The translations under genes were made by a program, and so were the position numbers. This document shows, one piece after another, positions 44,819-57,508 of a stretch of 64,000 nt of DNA. Every line of letters begins with the position of its first letter. The stretch's first letter is position 1. A model generated the notes under the pieces. It was not told where the DNA came from. It searched no databases and worked only from the letters and a program-made list of their open reading frames with translations. Source of the DNA: Leptobrachium leishanense (lineage: Eukaryota; Chordata; Amphibia; Anura; Megophryidae); assembly GCA_009667805.1 (NCBI GenBank), contig CM019070.1, forward strand, positions 56,610,735 to 56,674,734, written 5' to 3'.

Positions 44819-46096
44819 TGTCATTCCAATCTAGATATGGCCCGTTTTAATGCATTATGTAAAGAAAATATATACTGAATGTACAATGTTTTGCTATAGA
44901 GATGGCACAATGCTAAAGCTCCTATACGTATTTGCACTGCCGCTGATCTGACAGGCATAGAGTGGCCATATCTGAACTTTATATAAACACAAGGACAATA
45001 CATAGAAGTACTGAATCCACAAGGACAAGAGACAGAGAACATAGTACAAATACAAAGCCAAAGATCAGTACACAGAATCCGTATAATATGTAACTGTTAA
45101 GGGGATATAAAGCAAAACCAGAGTCCAGATACAATAGCCAGGGTCAGCGCACAGGGGGCCGTATTACAATGTTTGCACTAAAACGGGGACGCTAAGGTGG
45201 TGCAGACTTCCCCTTAGCATCCCCGTTTTACCATCCTATTGCGGGGCAGGTGCTGACTCAGCAGCAATGCAGTACTGACGCGACGCCGCGAGTATCACCT
45301 CCTGGAGTCCATAGGACTCCATAGAGGGTTGCACTGCCGGGTCACGTGACCTGCAAGATCTCGCTGTCATGAGATCGTTCAGCTCCGCGGAGGGAGACCA
45401 GGGACTATTTGTCACCAGTCTCACTCTGCTCCCGGGAGCCAGAAACGATGGATCGAGCCACCGTTCGCATTGTGGTATGAGAGGTGAGTATATGATTTTT
45501 GGGGGTTTACAGCTGGTGCCAACGGATTCCGCAGAAGTGGTATCCGTTAGCAGCGGCTTCACGTTGTGGCTAACTTTTCAGTTAACCGTAGCGGTACGTA
45601 ATTAGCATTAGGACTTTGTATTTGTAATCCTAACGCTAATTATTCTTTGCAGTCCACATGTTAAGTGTAGGGAGCGCAAAGTACAATAAGCTCTCGGAAG
45701 CGATTGCAATAATTGATGCACAAACGTTTTTTTAAAACCCGTTAGCATTCGGAATGTAATATGAGTTTCATGCGCTATGGTCACTTAAGCTAGTGTTGAC
45801 GCTCAGATACATGAGTGTTAAGCTCTAGGGCCCAGAATCGGCAATAATAGCCAAACAGGGACAAGAGCAGAACCCAGAACAGAGAATACTTAGCCAGAGG
45901 TCAATCCGAGGGATCAAGAACACAGGGAATCAGGAACGTGCTGAGGAGTCTACTGGCAACTGTCACAGGGCACAGATTCTGTCAGCTCCAGCTATTTAAA
46001 GCCGTCCTAGGTCTCTGACAAGGTGCAGCAATCCCAGAGGACTGCTGTCCAGAACAGTGCCCTCTCTGTCCGAGAGGCCTAGCGACTGGCATGACA
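44819..46096. mobile_element. Candidate solo LTR split by a CpG-rich element
   Basis: TGTCATTCC at the left and GGCATGACA at the right give inverted TGTCAT ends. The sequence has the repetitive CCAGAGGTCAATCC, AACAGGGACAAG style common in gypsy LTRs. Flanking pentamers do not match, so the boundaries are tentative. Confidence 0.4.
45145..45835. mobile_element. CpG-rich non-autonomous element (GGGCCNTATTACA ends)
   Basis: GGGGGCCGTATTACAATG at the left and, inverted, GGGCCCTAGAGCTTAACA at the right suggest terminal repeats. Inside are hairpins such as ACGGGGACGCTAAGG with CCTTAGCATCCCCGT. It interrupts LTR-like sequence. The superfamily is unassigned. Confidence 0.45.
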
Positions 46097-46674
46097 CTTG
46101 GTGTTCCTCCAGGAAGCGGAAAGTTGAGTCAATGATTCCTACACTTCTTTACACTAGACAGAGTTTTCTTTAAAATACGTATCCTCGTTAGGGGTTTACT
46201 GTTGCAAAATCTCTTTACACCAGGTTTAAGGAGCAATAAATTGTCATATTTTTCCTGGCTGCCAGGATGAGAATGAGTAATGTAGAATTGCTGGTTATTC
46301 TTTGTATAGGATGTGTAGATGTACCAAAGTGTAGGTTCCCAAACATACAGTCACGGCCCATAAAAGCAGGCGTAACTTACAAGAGGGCTGTTGTTTTTTG
46401 AGAGGCTGACAATGACTGCAGATCTGCTTACAAACCTTAATGGTCAACTTGATTTTTTTTATAGTTTTTGAAAGAAAGAGGCAAAAACAAGGTATCCATA
46501 AAGTTATGGTTACTCTACATATTGTCACTGTTAAATGCTATAAGTTTGCAAACCTAAATCCACGGCTGGAAGCAAACTTTAATTTTGGGTCATTTCTTAC
46601 GACTCTACACCGAATCTACTCGGACATTTGAAGGGGCTGCTCCACATGTCGATCATGAAATATCCTACCTCTGG
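46097..46674. other. Unique sequence, no gene seen
   Basis: No exon-like frames or element ends. Confidence 0.5.
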
Positions 46675-46772
46675 GCCCTTCAGATGTTTCTGAGCCACAC
46701 CTTCCATGATTCTATGGCAAACTATGACATTCAAAGCATTATGGTACTTGTAGGCCATCAACATCTGGGGGA
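46675..46772. mobile_element. Small palindromic MITE
   Basis: CTTCAGATGTTTCTGAGCC and GGCCATCAACATCTGGGG are inverted, with TTCCATGATT and GCATTATGG next inward. Such CATGATGG...TTGTAG palindromes are common in frogs. Superfamily not determined. Confidence 0.55.
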
Positions 46773-48021
46773 TTATATTTTGAGATCCCTGTCCTATAGA
46801 CAGCATTTATGCTCTGAAAATCCTGCAAGCCCAGCAGCACAAAAACCACACGGACTGGATAGGTAGACACAGGCAAATGGCATCTGCGATGTTGGAGTGG
46901 TAATGATGGGAGTCATGGGACAATATATGCAGCAAGTTGTACAGATCCGTTCAAAAGGGATGATATGCTTTTATATGTATATTGAATGGAAAAAGGATCT
47001 ATTTGGTTCAAAACTTAATCAAAATAAGGTCATCGGCTCATCGTAAGCAAATGTGGAAAAAAAAAAGCGGATTTCTATATTTATAGCAATACCGGATTCC
47101 TAGACGTTACTGTAAATGTATAATATATATATACTCCTAGATTTCTGCTTGATAGCATTCCTAGCACTTAAGAGGAGTTATTTGAGAATCTTTTGCCGCA
47201 GTGAGTGGATAATGTAAGCGGAAAGGGATTCTAGAACCTTTTTACTCTACAGATAACATACCTATTCTAAATACAGTAACTCTTCAGACAGTCAACAGCT
47301 TACAGCAGTGTAGACAACTGGCAAGGCTGACAATAACAATATCAGATTCTCTGATCTCACACTGATTTATGATACAAAAATATAGCCTTGAGCAGATTTT
47401 GGGCTCCCCTCCGTCTGGAAAGGCTAATGCCTCTCATCTCCTGTGTCAGGACATGGTTTCAGGGAAGCCTATTGATGGATTTTTAATTCGTGCACTAATA
47501 CTGGAACTAAGAGGGTTGGAAAGTCGCAGATACAGGAGGTTTGGCAGCTCACATTGGTTTCAGACGTTCTTCTCCAGTGAACCAGCGGGTCGAATTCCTA
47601 GACGGCAGACAAAATAAAATGTTTTGTGTGTGAGGTTTTGCTGTGATTCTGAAGCCAAGAAAAAGATAACATATGAAGGAAAAGGGAATTATTTTGGAGT
47701 GATACAAGACTTTTTAAGCTTAAGCCAGTATACATATTGCGTGACAGGTCCACTTTTTCATTTTATATGCATATATCTTTCTCCTGGCATATTCGTCTTG
47801 ATTTTCTTGCGTGGCTAAGAATAAGGCTAAATTTGCATCTCTTCACCTGACTTTAACCTCAGACACCTGCAAAACCTGACCCAATGAATCCAAAGATACA
47901 ACCTCCTTATCTACCGAATATAATCCCAACCCCTACCTCTCCCTTTCACTCTATATCGATTTTGGGACAATATAACAGTTACTTAAATTATGACATAAAT
48001 TAATTAATTTTAGTAAGTGTT
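46773..48021. other. Unique sequence, no gene seen
   Basis: Open frames (for example 47369-47617) have no splice flanks or recognisable domain. Confidence 0.45.
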
Positions 48022-48530
48022 ATGCACTGCCTGGCCAGAAAAAGTTACACAATCTTTGTGGGGATCGCATTACCCGTGGCATTGGTTTGATAAGCTTCTG
48101 AAATGTCACAGCATTTGTTTCCATCCAGAGCTGCATTAATCTGTGGCCAAGATCTTGTATTGATGACGGGAGAGTCGGAGCACTAAGTAAAGTCTTCTCC
48201 AGCACATCCCAAAGATTCTCAATGCAGTTAATGTCTGGACTCTATGGTGGCCAATCCATGTGTACAAATGATGTCTTGTGCTCCCTGAACCACTCTTGCA
48301 CAATTTGAGCCCAATGAATCCTGGCATTACCATCTTGGAATATGCCCGCTGTGCCATCAGAGAAGAAAAAACCCATTGATAGAAAAACTGCTTATTCAAT
48401 ATATTCAGGAAATCACATGACTTGATTTTTTTAGGCACACAACATTGCTGAGCCTAGACCTGACCAACTCCAGATCATAACAGGCTTGTACGGCAGGTGG
48501 TGACTTATTTGTTTTGGCCAGGTAGTGTGT
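48022..48530 (-). mobile_element. Tc1/mariner transposon, internally deleted
   Basis: Inverted ends GCACTGCCTGGCCAGAAAAA and TGTTTTGGCCAGGTAGTG enclose about 500 bases. The - strand keeps the C-terminal catalytic end of a Tc1 transposase, HMDWPP then SPDINCIENLWDVLEKTLL, with a stop between. The N-terminal half is gone. It is a different family from the intact element at 37656, and the same as 14041-14397 and 51393-51565. Confidence 0.8.
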
Positions 48531-49489
48531 ATATACACATATATTATGATTCAAGGATACAAAAATTTGAATGTATAATACAATTTCATAAAGTATATGT
48601 TTATGCATCGAATGTATGTAAACTCATTTGACAGGGTTTGCCTCTTGTTTCTGTGTGACAAGTTAGGTTTTTTTCCTCCCATGTTGTATAGTGCTGTGTT
48701 GGTACTATATTAATAATTGAAGTTATCGAAATCCACATTACGCTGAATTAACAATACATGCTCTACATAAAATACTCAATACCTAAGTGAAGCTGGCTAC
48801 CATATGTCATCATGTTTGTGTTTCAAGCAATCCATTATGCGTATTGAAAAATAGTACCTAGAGTGACTTGGATGAATTACATCTTCCAGAATAGCCAATG
48901 GACCATAGAAACAATCTTAACTCTGCATCAGTGACTGTAAGGCTAGATCAGAGCAGGTTCCTAGTGCATTGAGCCATGGAAAATTTCTGAATATATTTGC
49001 TAAAGTCCTGCTATTCAATTCTTATTGATGACCCAGTCATATCCTATCTGCCCTAAGGCTTAAGGGAGTTACATGTTGCAACTTAAATAGGAATCGCCTC
49101 TTCCCTAGGAAAGCATCTGACTTGGCACATACTTCGTAACCTACCGTATGGTTTATGCCAAATCTATAGCATTGAACGTGTTTGATTTTACTTTCTTCAA
49201 ACATCGTGTGATCTTAAAATAAGACCTTGTTCTACTTGTCAGACTATGAAATAGCAAATTCATATTTTTATACATCCACTTGGTGTTTTGGGAGTTAAAA
49301 TGTGTGTGTCGTATACTTAAATGCATATTCTTTGCATCAATGGAGTTAAAACTAGTTCCACCCCAGATTCGACATGCAATAAACTAAAGAAAAATTGGGT
49401 GGACTATGGATGGACAGGAAAGGTTTTAGGTCTTTAGGTGATACTGCAAAAAAATCTTAGTAGCACCCCTTTACTGGTCACGCCAGATG
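48531..49489. other. Unique sequence, no gene seen
   Basis: AT-rich, without element ends. Confidence 0.5.
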
Positions 49490-49750
49490 GAGATTAGAAA
49501 ACACCTACAGACAACATACAGAATAAGATAAATTCAGACAGACGCCGACAGTCACATCCAGACAGTGTAAGGAATACACATATACTAATGGAGACGCTGG
49601 CAATATCACAGACACATGCAAAGACACTGCTAGAAGCACACAAACAATGATAAAGGCACTGGCAGAAATACAGAGACGCGGACTAATACACACATGCTGA
49701 AAATCATACAGACACTGGAAAAGATGCAGAAAATAACAAAGCTGCTGACA
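49490..49750. repeat. Degenerate CAGACACTG-type tandem repeat
   Basis: Variants of ACAGACACTGGNANNANACA recur roughly every 30-40 bases. Period and boundaries are loose. The antisense frame of 130 residues is a by-product. Confidence 0.6.
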
Positions 49751-50317
49751 CATGGATCCCCCTTCCCATATGCATAAGCATCGTGAAAGATTGCTTTTTT
49801 CATCAGCTACACAGCAATGTGTCTGCTCAGTGGCCAATTGGGAGACTTGGGAACCTGTTCCCATTTGATTCCCATGCCTCCCTTTCTGGTTACGCACAAC
49901 TCAAGGGAGGGGTGTGCTTGTCACGTACAGGGAGAGCACGCCAAACTGGTGGCCACTGGGCATGCTTGTTGGCATGGCAACCATTTGTAACAGCACAGCT
50001 TGGACACCACTAAGACTTGTCCTGTAGATGGTTCATGAAAAGATCAGAGGAGCCAAATACAGTTAGCTTTGTTGCAGCAGAATGTCAGTGCTTGGTCAAT
50101 GGCCAGTCAATCATAACATATGATCGTCTCGGCGGCCGTAAAGCTATAGAACTGCCACTATGTTGGCCAGAATGGGATATCTTTTAATCTCTCTCGTTTA
50201 CCCGTTACCGTTTCAACCCACAAGTCATTTGCCTCTTCTGCCCCATGGTTTGTCCGGGCCTGGTTGCGTATTCTTTTGAAATCCCCCAACTACTGTATCG
50301 TCATGCATCCCACAAAA
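49751..50317. other. Unrecognised sequence, no gene seen
   Basis: Somewhat GC-richer around 49800-50000 than the flanks, but no element ends or exon. Confidence 0.4.
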
Positions 50318-51002
50318 CATTGTTCCTTGCAGGTTATAATGTGTTCTTTTGTTGTACCAAAAATAATCCTGTATGGGTTTACTCTAAGTTAATGTTCTAT
50401 AGCATGTGAGAAACAGTTTAGCCAGTCCTCTTCTTCAGAGTTCTTTCTGGTTACCAAATGGGACCTATTACAGGAAATTCTCATCTGTAAGAAATACAAT
50501 AAAATATACACATAAACGGAATTAAATTAGTTCTAAAAGATAGAAAACAAAGTTATGATACAAAACGTAATTAGTCAAGATCTTTGAGGACGTGAGACTA
50601 AATTTTAATTTCCTGTAAAATATTTCCTTTCCATTCCGATAATACAATTAAGTCTGCCAACAAAGTAAAAAAAAAATAAAAAAAACCTTTTGTTCCAAAT
50701 TACAAAAGAATGACAGGTGCACATAAGGTTATATCAGACTCGCACACCTAAGGTATTCTATGAGTCATCCATCAAGAGTTTAAGCTTCCTGTCACCCGCA
50801 GGTGGTATTACAGTCCATTAGGACACACCCCGTGAAACATTGTTCCTTACAGGTTATAATGGCTTCTTTTGTTGTATCAAAAATAATCACCGAGTTAATG
50901 TATGTTCTTACTCTGATAAGTTCATTTTCTATAGCATGTGACAAGCGGTTTAGTCAGCCCTCTTCTTCGGAGTTCATTCTTGTTACCAAATGGGACCTAT
51001 TA
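50318..51002. repeat. Direct duplication: two ~165-bp copies about 520 bases apart
   Basis: Copy 1 (about 50318-50475) and copy 2 (about 50838-51003) share ACATTGTTCCTT, CAGGTTATAATG, TTCTATAGCATGTGA and TTACCAAATGGGACCTATTA in order, with indels between. They are too diverged to be recent. Confidence 0.75.
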
Positions 51003-51392
51003 TTGCCTTCTGGGACTGGGATATGAAAGCATGATGGCTCTTTTGTTGTTTTGTAGATCTTTTGCTTGGGGCCTTAAAGTGCAGAATCCGAGGTAAAGTA
51101 AGTCAATAAATCAGCCTGGAAAACAGGCTTTTAAAATGAACAAAAACATCTCGGGACAGCTGCATGTGGGCAAAATAACCTGATGTAGATTAGTTTAATT
51201 ATAAAAATAGAAGTTCAAATAAGTAACAAACCATAAGCACAATTAATGGCATGAACCAGACTGTAATTTGTTGTTAGAAAATGATGACGACGAGATACAT
51301 TAGGATGTCAACATTTCTTACTCCGTTTTCATTTATTTTGTGATCAAGTGCCATGTTGTTAGTATAGGACTAATACATATAACAAAATATAC
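51003..51392. other. Unique AT-rich sequence, no gene seen
   Basis: No element or exon recognised. Confidence 0.5.
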
Positions 51393-51565
51393 CTCCTGGC
51401 CAAAAGAACCCATCACCACCTGCCATACAAGCCTCTTACATTCTGGGGTTGCTTTAGCTGGTCGGGTCTAAATTCAGCCATATAATGTGCCCAAAATATT
51501 AGGTCAACTGATTCCCTGAATATACTGAATGAGCAGGTTGTTCTATCAATGGATTTTTCTTCCCT
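51393..51565 (+). mobile_element. Tc1/mariner end fragment
   Basis: CCTCCTGGCCAAAAGAACCC, then CATCACCACCTGCC and CCTGAATATACTGAATGAGC, matches in inverse sense the right part of 48022-48530. It stops where the CpG-rich element begins. Confidence 0.7.
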
Positions 51566-52240
51566 GATGTTAACGAAAAAACGCACGCTAAACGTGTGTT
51601 TTTTGCGTGAAGCGATAAACGTTAAAGCACGAAAATCACAGCTGGAATTACATTCCTCGCGCATTTTTTCATCCGTCGGGAAATTGTGCCCATAAAACCG
51701 ACGCGCAAAAATGCGCGCAAAGTACCGTTGCGTGCAGAAATCAGTGAGCGCAATGTAATTTTTAACGCGTGTCCATCAAACTAACGCATTTTGTGTGGAC
51801 TGCGCACAACAGACGTACGTTCTGACGGAAGATAAGGTAGTGGCCGTCATTTTTGATGGATCTAGTAAAAAAAAAGTGCGCATCGACGTTCTCCGTTGTG
51901 AATCCGCAGTTTGGTAGGTCAGGTTGTAACAATTTGCCGTTACCACCAGCTTTTCAAAGATGTTAAAATTATGCGCGCAAACATTGTCCGTTAAATTTTG
52001 CGCTAAGAATGTAATCCATGTGCGCACCAGCGCACAAACGCATTTGCGTTCACAATGTTAAGTATAGGATGCGCGCACTAAATTGCGCTCGCATAAGGTT
52101 CGTGCAGGGTCACTCGCGTTAGATGTTAACGCGCATTTTGTGCGCGAACGTCGTAATACGGAGTTCAGCACAAAGGGTTTTGGCCCTCACGTTAATGCGT
52201 TTTTGCGCACGCGCACAATTGTGCAGGAAGTTTGTAATAG
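51566..52240. mobile_element. CpG-rich non-autonomous element
   Basis: The right end, inverted, reads GTACCCTATTACAAACTTCC, like the 45145-45835 element. The interior is dense in GCGC, ACGC and TTAACG, against an AT-rich background. The left end is not resolved. No coding frame. Confidence 0.5.
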
Positions 52241-53202
52241 GGTACTACATCGGGTAGCATAAAAGGACAGGTATTCCCTCCGAAAGATTTGACATACCTT
52301 TGCTTGTTGGTCAGTGCACCTGTCCCAACAAAGTACATACCATTCACTTGTAAAGTAAATTATGGTTTCTGAACATTATTATTACAAAAATATTCAAATT
52401 TCATCACGAATTAAACTTTTACCCAATCTACAAGACATAAGAACAATTATCAAACTCATTATGTCATATTCCCTCCCCCTTCAAAGAGAACATGATTTAT
52501 GTAATTGCCAGAAGCAATGATCACTTGCTCCCTCATTTCCAAGTTCTTCGTCCTGTGTCTCACTGTTGTTCTAACTTCTTTGTCTTTATCATGATTTATT
52601 TATTTAGTTTTTTTTTTGTCTGTGAAAATGGATAAAGTCCATCTTTTTTAACTGTCCCTATTTTATTGTATTATTATTGGTTATTATTATTAATCCTTTC
52701 CTAATTGTGCTGCATAGGGAACACACGTACGCACACGCACACGCACACACTCCCACAGCTCCTCCATTCTTTTCCAGTTTATATTGAAATTTAGGCTGTT
52801 AAAGTTCAGGCATAACCTGATATTTTTTTTACAAAGGTAAGAGATAAACTGCCAGAGGTTAAAGAAACAAGTTGAGGTTGCCAAATATTGAAAAATAATG
52901 TGCATTTCTGAGTTGTAAACAAAGGCGTTTTTCGGGGGAAGAAATAATGATTCTAGAGCGTACAGCTGTTCTGCAGCAATGGAAGTAAATAAGACCTTGA
53001 AAGCTGATGCTAACAATTCCTACAGGTGTTTCAACTGTTATTGATTACATATGAACCCTCTGTGTACAAGTAGTGTTGGAACAGACTGTTACTACATGTT
53101 CTTAAGGTATTTGGACGGTGCTTTACTGCATGAAGTACTCTTGACATCAAAATGGCAAGAAAAAGGCCAGTTTCAAAAGAAGACTCATAACCATTAAAAG
53201 TG
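52241..53202. other. Unique AT-rich sequence, no gene seen
   Basis: It contains a short ACACGC microsatellite at about 52725-52750. The 108-residue antisense frame across it has no recognisable feature. Confidence 0.5.
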
Positions 53203-53919
53203 TAGGGGCTTTATTCCACAGTTGCCGTTAAAATATCAACTAGAGTTGATACGTGGATTGGCTCCAGTCGATATGTTAAAGACTGGAAAAGCTATTCCAC
53301 AATTTTCATATTCCACATTTATAGCTTTGCTTATGTGTAGCATGTCCTTACTGTAAATTAACATCTCCTATATCTCGGAAAGGAGGCATTAGGTTGCACC
53401 TGGGAGTGGAAGAACGAGCTAATCCTTGGTAGTCAATTCATCTATTATGGAACAATTTTCTTAGAGAAATACAAACTCTCATGACCTGGTTTTAAGTGAC
53501 ATGCAAAAGTACAATCACTTGACACAATAAACTAAAGTCTTCAAAAAATTCCATGTTCCCCTTCCAACCCATGGTGGAGAGGGTGGCGCAATCCACCGCT
53601 TCCTTTCAATGCAAACAATGGGAGCAAATAGTTCCCAGTGCCCACTGTGCTACATCTGCTGTTTCTGCATGATCTCGCGAGCTTGTGGCGGAGACACTCC
53701 GGGCTGCATGGAGTTCTATGAAGTCCAGGAGTCTATACCACTGGTGGCGCCACTGCCTGTATCAGTTTGCGCCTGCATTTAATGGTCAATTCCTAATAAA
53801 GCGACAGCTGCGGAACAGCTGTGATAAATAGGAGTCTTTAAGGAAAATCAACACGCAACGATTTGGCTTTCTCCCACTTATGGTCTCCCTTTTACCGGCA
53901 ACTGTGGAATAGGGGCCTA
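53203..53919. mobile_element. Putative non-autonomous DNA element
   Basis: TAGGGGCTTTATTCCAC and, inverted, TAGGCCCCTATTCCAC, each followed by AGTTGCCG, form terminal repeats about 25 bases long. No clear target duplication. The interior contains further short hairpins (AACTAGAGTT). Superfamily unassigned. Confidence 0.5.
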
Positions 53920-54886
53920 GGTCTTTCCATTTACGGAATGGTAAGGAGGACAAATGAGTCAGTAAGTAGGAAGTCATCCTACCAACACAAACCCACTATA
54001 GAGTCAAAAAACAGAAAGTCAACAGTTTTCTTTATATACTTCATGCTGTTGTCCTCTGAGCCTAACAAATAAGCATGTTTCACCTTTGACTGTAAAGAGA
54101 AGACCTTTGCAGGTTTGACAGATAAAATAGAAAAAATGGATATCTCAAGAAATACCATGTACAAAAACTTATATATGATTACGTATGTTCGAGTGATCTC
54201 CCAGGGATGTGTATTCGGTGGTCCATGCTCTTCAATGCATCTGCTCCTTAAGTAATACCTGGTGGCACTACAAGACAACTGGGCGGCTAAGCATTTTTGA
54301 TATGCCTATATAAATTCGATCATCCTCTGAGCATCATTCAAGCAGGGGCAAAAATTATGTGAATACAATATTGCCCTATGATTGTTTTTTCTTGTAGAGT
54401 GGTCCCACATTATTGTTATTATATTGACTGATCAAGTGATGGTATAAAAGATATAATTACGGTGGCAAAATAAGAACATGAGGCCCGACTGACCTATGAA
54501 GCAATTTCGATGAGCTACAGAACACTGTAAACAGGTCTGATGATGTGATGATCAAAAATTCAAATCTTTGGTCCATCACGTATATATATATATATATTTT
54601 TGTGTGTGACATTCCGTAGTTGAAGGGTGATTCCTGAAGTGACATTAACTGTCAAAAATTCAGAAGGAACTGCTCTTTTATTGGATCCAAAGTTGATATA
54701 TTGCACAGATGCACCCTAAGCCAAAACACAAGATTTTGCAGCCTCCCCTGGTACTTAACTGACAGGTTAGGGTTTGTCCCACAGCAAGACATTAACCTGA
54801 AACATATCTCCATGTTGTATTAGAACCCCCTTTTAAAAATAAAAGGTGGTAAGGTTCAAATCATGTAATGGGCAACAATCTACAGG
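53920..54886. other. Unique sequence with a short (TA)n tract
   Basis: TA units at 54580-54596. No exon or element ends. Confidence 0.5.
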
Positions 54887-55475
54887 CTCAAAGGAACACT
54901 CTATAGCCCCTCTTTTTGTCCAATTTAATTAAAATTGGGCACATGTTACTGACATCTGCCCAATTATTATTATTATTATTATTTATTTATATATTTTTTA
55001 GGTTAGTTGTAAATACTCACCTTTTCTCCCTTGATGCTGGGCTGCTCCTCCTCTTCAGCTCGGGGCTTCTGAAATGCTGGAGCTTCTAATGCAATTTGTA
55101 TTGCGTACATATCTTTTGTATGAGTTCTACACAAATTGCATATCTCACAATATTATGCAAGTAACACAAATTCCTGCAGAGCAATAAATTGGTTCTGCTT
55201 GCACATGAAGCACAACTACTCAACCGGTGTCTCCCAGAATGCTCGCTGCTGCGAGCGTTTTGAGAACGGATGATGTAAGTACACTATTATCAGTCGCTGT
55301 CAGTCGGGATATCCAAAATCCCGTCTGCCGAGTTACAGTTGTGTGGTCGAACAAAACTCCTCTGCTCCACACAGCGCTACCATGCAAACAGGGCTGGAGG
55401 GAGGATGGGGCACTCCATGGAGCCTGACCACTATAATAAGCTGAAGAGGTCTGAGTGCGTAGTGTCCCATTTTAA
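54887..55475. mobile_element. Kolobok-T2-like non-autonomous element
   Basis: CTCAAAGGAACACTCTATAG at the left (a mutated TTAAAGGRR end) and GTAGTGTCCCATTTTAA at the right are inverted copies. It contains a TTA microsatellite at 54964-54985. TTAA-type targets and these ends fit T2 elements described in frogs. Confidence 0.55.
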
Positions 55476-55490
55476 AAACATGGAGCTGAG

Positions 55491-55848
55491 TAAGAGATGT
55501 GCATCTGTTTCGGAAAAATTCGGAACGAAATTTGATAATTCGTATTCGGAAGTACTTCCGAATAACGAATCGATATGATACGAATTTGAAACAAAACGGT
55601 ATATAACACATTTATTTCGTTTTACACATTGTCATCATCATAAAAGAAAAAATTGAATAATTGATATCAACTATCGAATTTGAAATGAACTATCAAATGG
55701 ATATCAACAACTACCGAATCTATTTGAAATTTCAAATCAATCCGAAACGAAACACGAAACAAAATTATTTCCGAAATTCCAAAAACGAAATTATTTAAAA
55801 ACGTAATGAAACTAAACTAAACAAATTTTTCAGCCATGCACATCCCTA
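55491..55848. mobile_element. hAT-type MITE (TAGGGATGTGCA family)
   Basis: Starts TAAGAGATGTGCAT, ends ATGCACATCCCTA. Flanks GAGCTGAG (55483-55490) and GGGCTGAG (55849-55856) agree at seven of eight. The body is rich in CGAAA and TCGGAA motifs. 358 bases, no coding. Confidence 0.8.
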
Positions 55849-55856
55849 GGGCTGAG

Positions 55857-57500
55857 AACCAGAGCGCTAAAAGCAATAACACTTGCTTGTCCAAAACATT
55901 TGTGGTAAGATTCCAAAGAAGGCTTTATTACCATTTATATTTTGTGTCTTTGAGTCAAAGGTTTGGACAGCGTTTTTGTTAAAAAATAATGGTTTCATGA
56001 TTTATTTAATGTAAGCAGTTACACATTTATTCCATATTTTCGTTTCAAATATGTATTGAATCATAAACTCCATACGTTTCGATAAACCCGAATTTAATAC
56101 GATTTTATAAAACGTATGTGTGTGCGTGTGTACGTATAGCTAGATTTGTTTGTATAGTTCAGTGTGGTTACTAAATAGTATAAGAAAATAGAAATCACAT
56201 ATGTTTATAAGTGAATTTAAGGCTGTTTCCAGATTTCTTACACCAAACGTTTTCTAAATATTACACTGACGGATGTGTTGATATATTTACTATGTTTTCT
56301 AAGAATTAAACTGTATTGAAAAACAATTACATAATGTCCTCTTTTATATGCATGTTGTGTAATTATACTGAATTCACTTTAATGGCTATTGGAAGAAAAG
56401 TTGCAGTTTGAATGATTCCCCTGAAAAATCTGGCAATAGATATTTTACTCATTAAGACTTTAATTTCCTCTTTAAAGTGCTTTTAAAATGGATTATTTAA
56501 TAGAACTCCCCAAAACTATAATAAATGTATAGAGCTTTATTATAGACTCTTAACCGCGCCAAGAGATGGAAGGCCGACAATAAATACAGGATCAGAGATC
56601 CATTAAGTAACAATACATTTTAAAACTTCCTGTTTAATCGTGAAACTGCCTTAAAAATGTCTGCAATTCTTAAAACTGTTAAAAACCACAGACTCGTTGA
56701 GTGCTACTGTCTGCCTGATAGACTTTCTGTAATAATAAAATAATAAATAACATTAGCCACTTTGTCCCTTAAATGAAACTCTTTATGGAAAGAATTTTGG
56801 CAACAAAACTAGAATTGAGAGGTTGCAGCTAACATTTTATTATTGGAAACTCAAGGAAAAAAAAACAAAACATTGAAGGAAATGACTTGTGAGAAGTCCA
56901 TTATCTACAGAAACTTTTCTAGTGGTTTGTTTTTTCATTTTAAGTTTATATGGGCCTATTTGATGGATGAATGGATCGATGCTGGGTGATTGGGTAACTT
57001 GCGGGTTCGTTTTTTCTACTTTTGTGTTTACTTATTTTAAAATAAAAGGAGAGATTGCATTTGTTTTGGCCAAAGTTGATCTACTTGAAGGGGGGGGGGG
57101 ACGTACAGCTAGTTTGTGTTTTCAGTACTGGTATTATTATTTTTTTTCTTTTTATGATTTCTTTACAATTTTTGGTTTGGTGACACAAACGTCATCTTCC
57201 TCCATTTCAAATGTATGGTTTAACCCCTTCACTCTCAAAATTCTTAGCTCTGTTTTGCATTTTAATAAATACAATAATTACCCTTTCAAACCCCATTTGC
57301 ATATCTTTTTATAAAGCAAGATTAGTGTGCCTCCTGTTGAGAAATAATAGGCTTTCACTCTCCAGTCTTACTGTAAAGAAGCTGCAAATAGCAGTCCCAT
57401 GCCTCAATCTTGCAAACAAATTCAAAAGCTTTACTGCTGCATTACAGCAGCCAGGGAGAGGGCAGAATGCAGGGAGAGCTCTTTGATCATTCACTGCTGC
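55857..57500. other. Unique AT-rich sequence, no gene seen
   Basis: No element ends recognised. The stretch 56380-56720 is free of repeats and could be conserved non-coding DNA. A poly-G run lies at 57091-57100. Confidence 0.4.
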
Positions 57501-57508
57501 ACAGGGAT

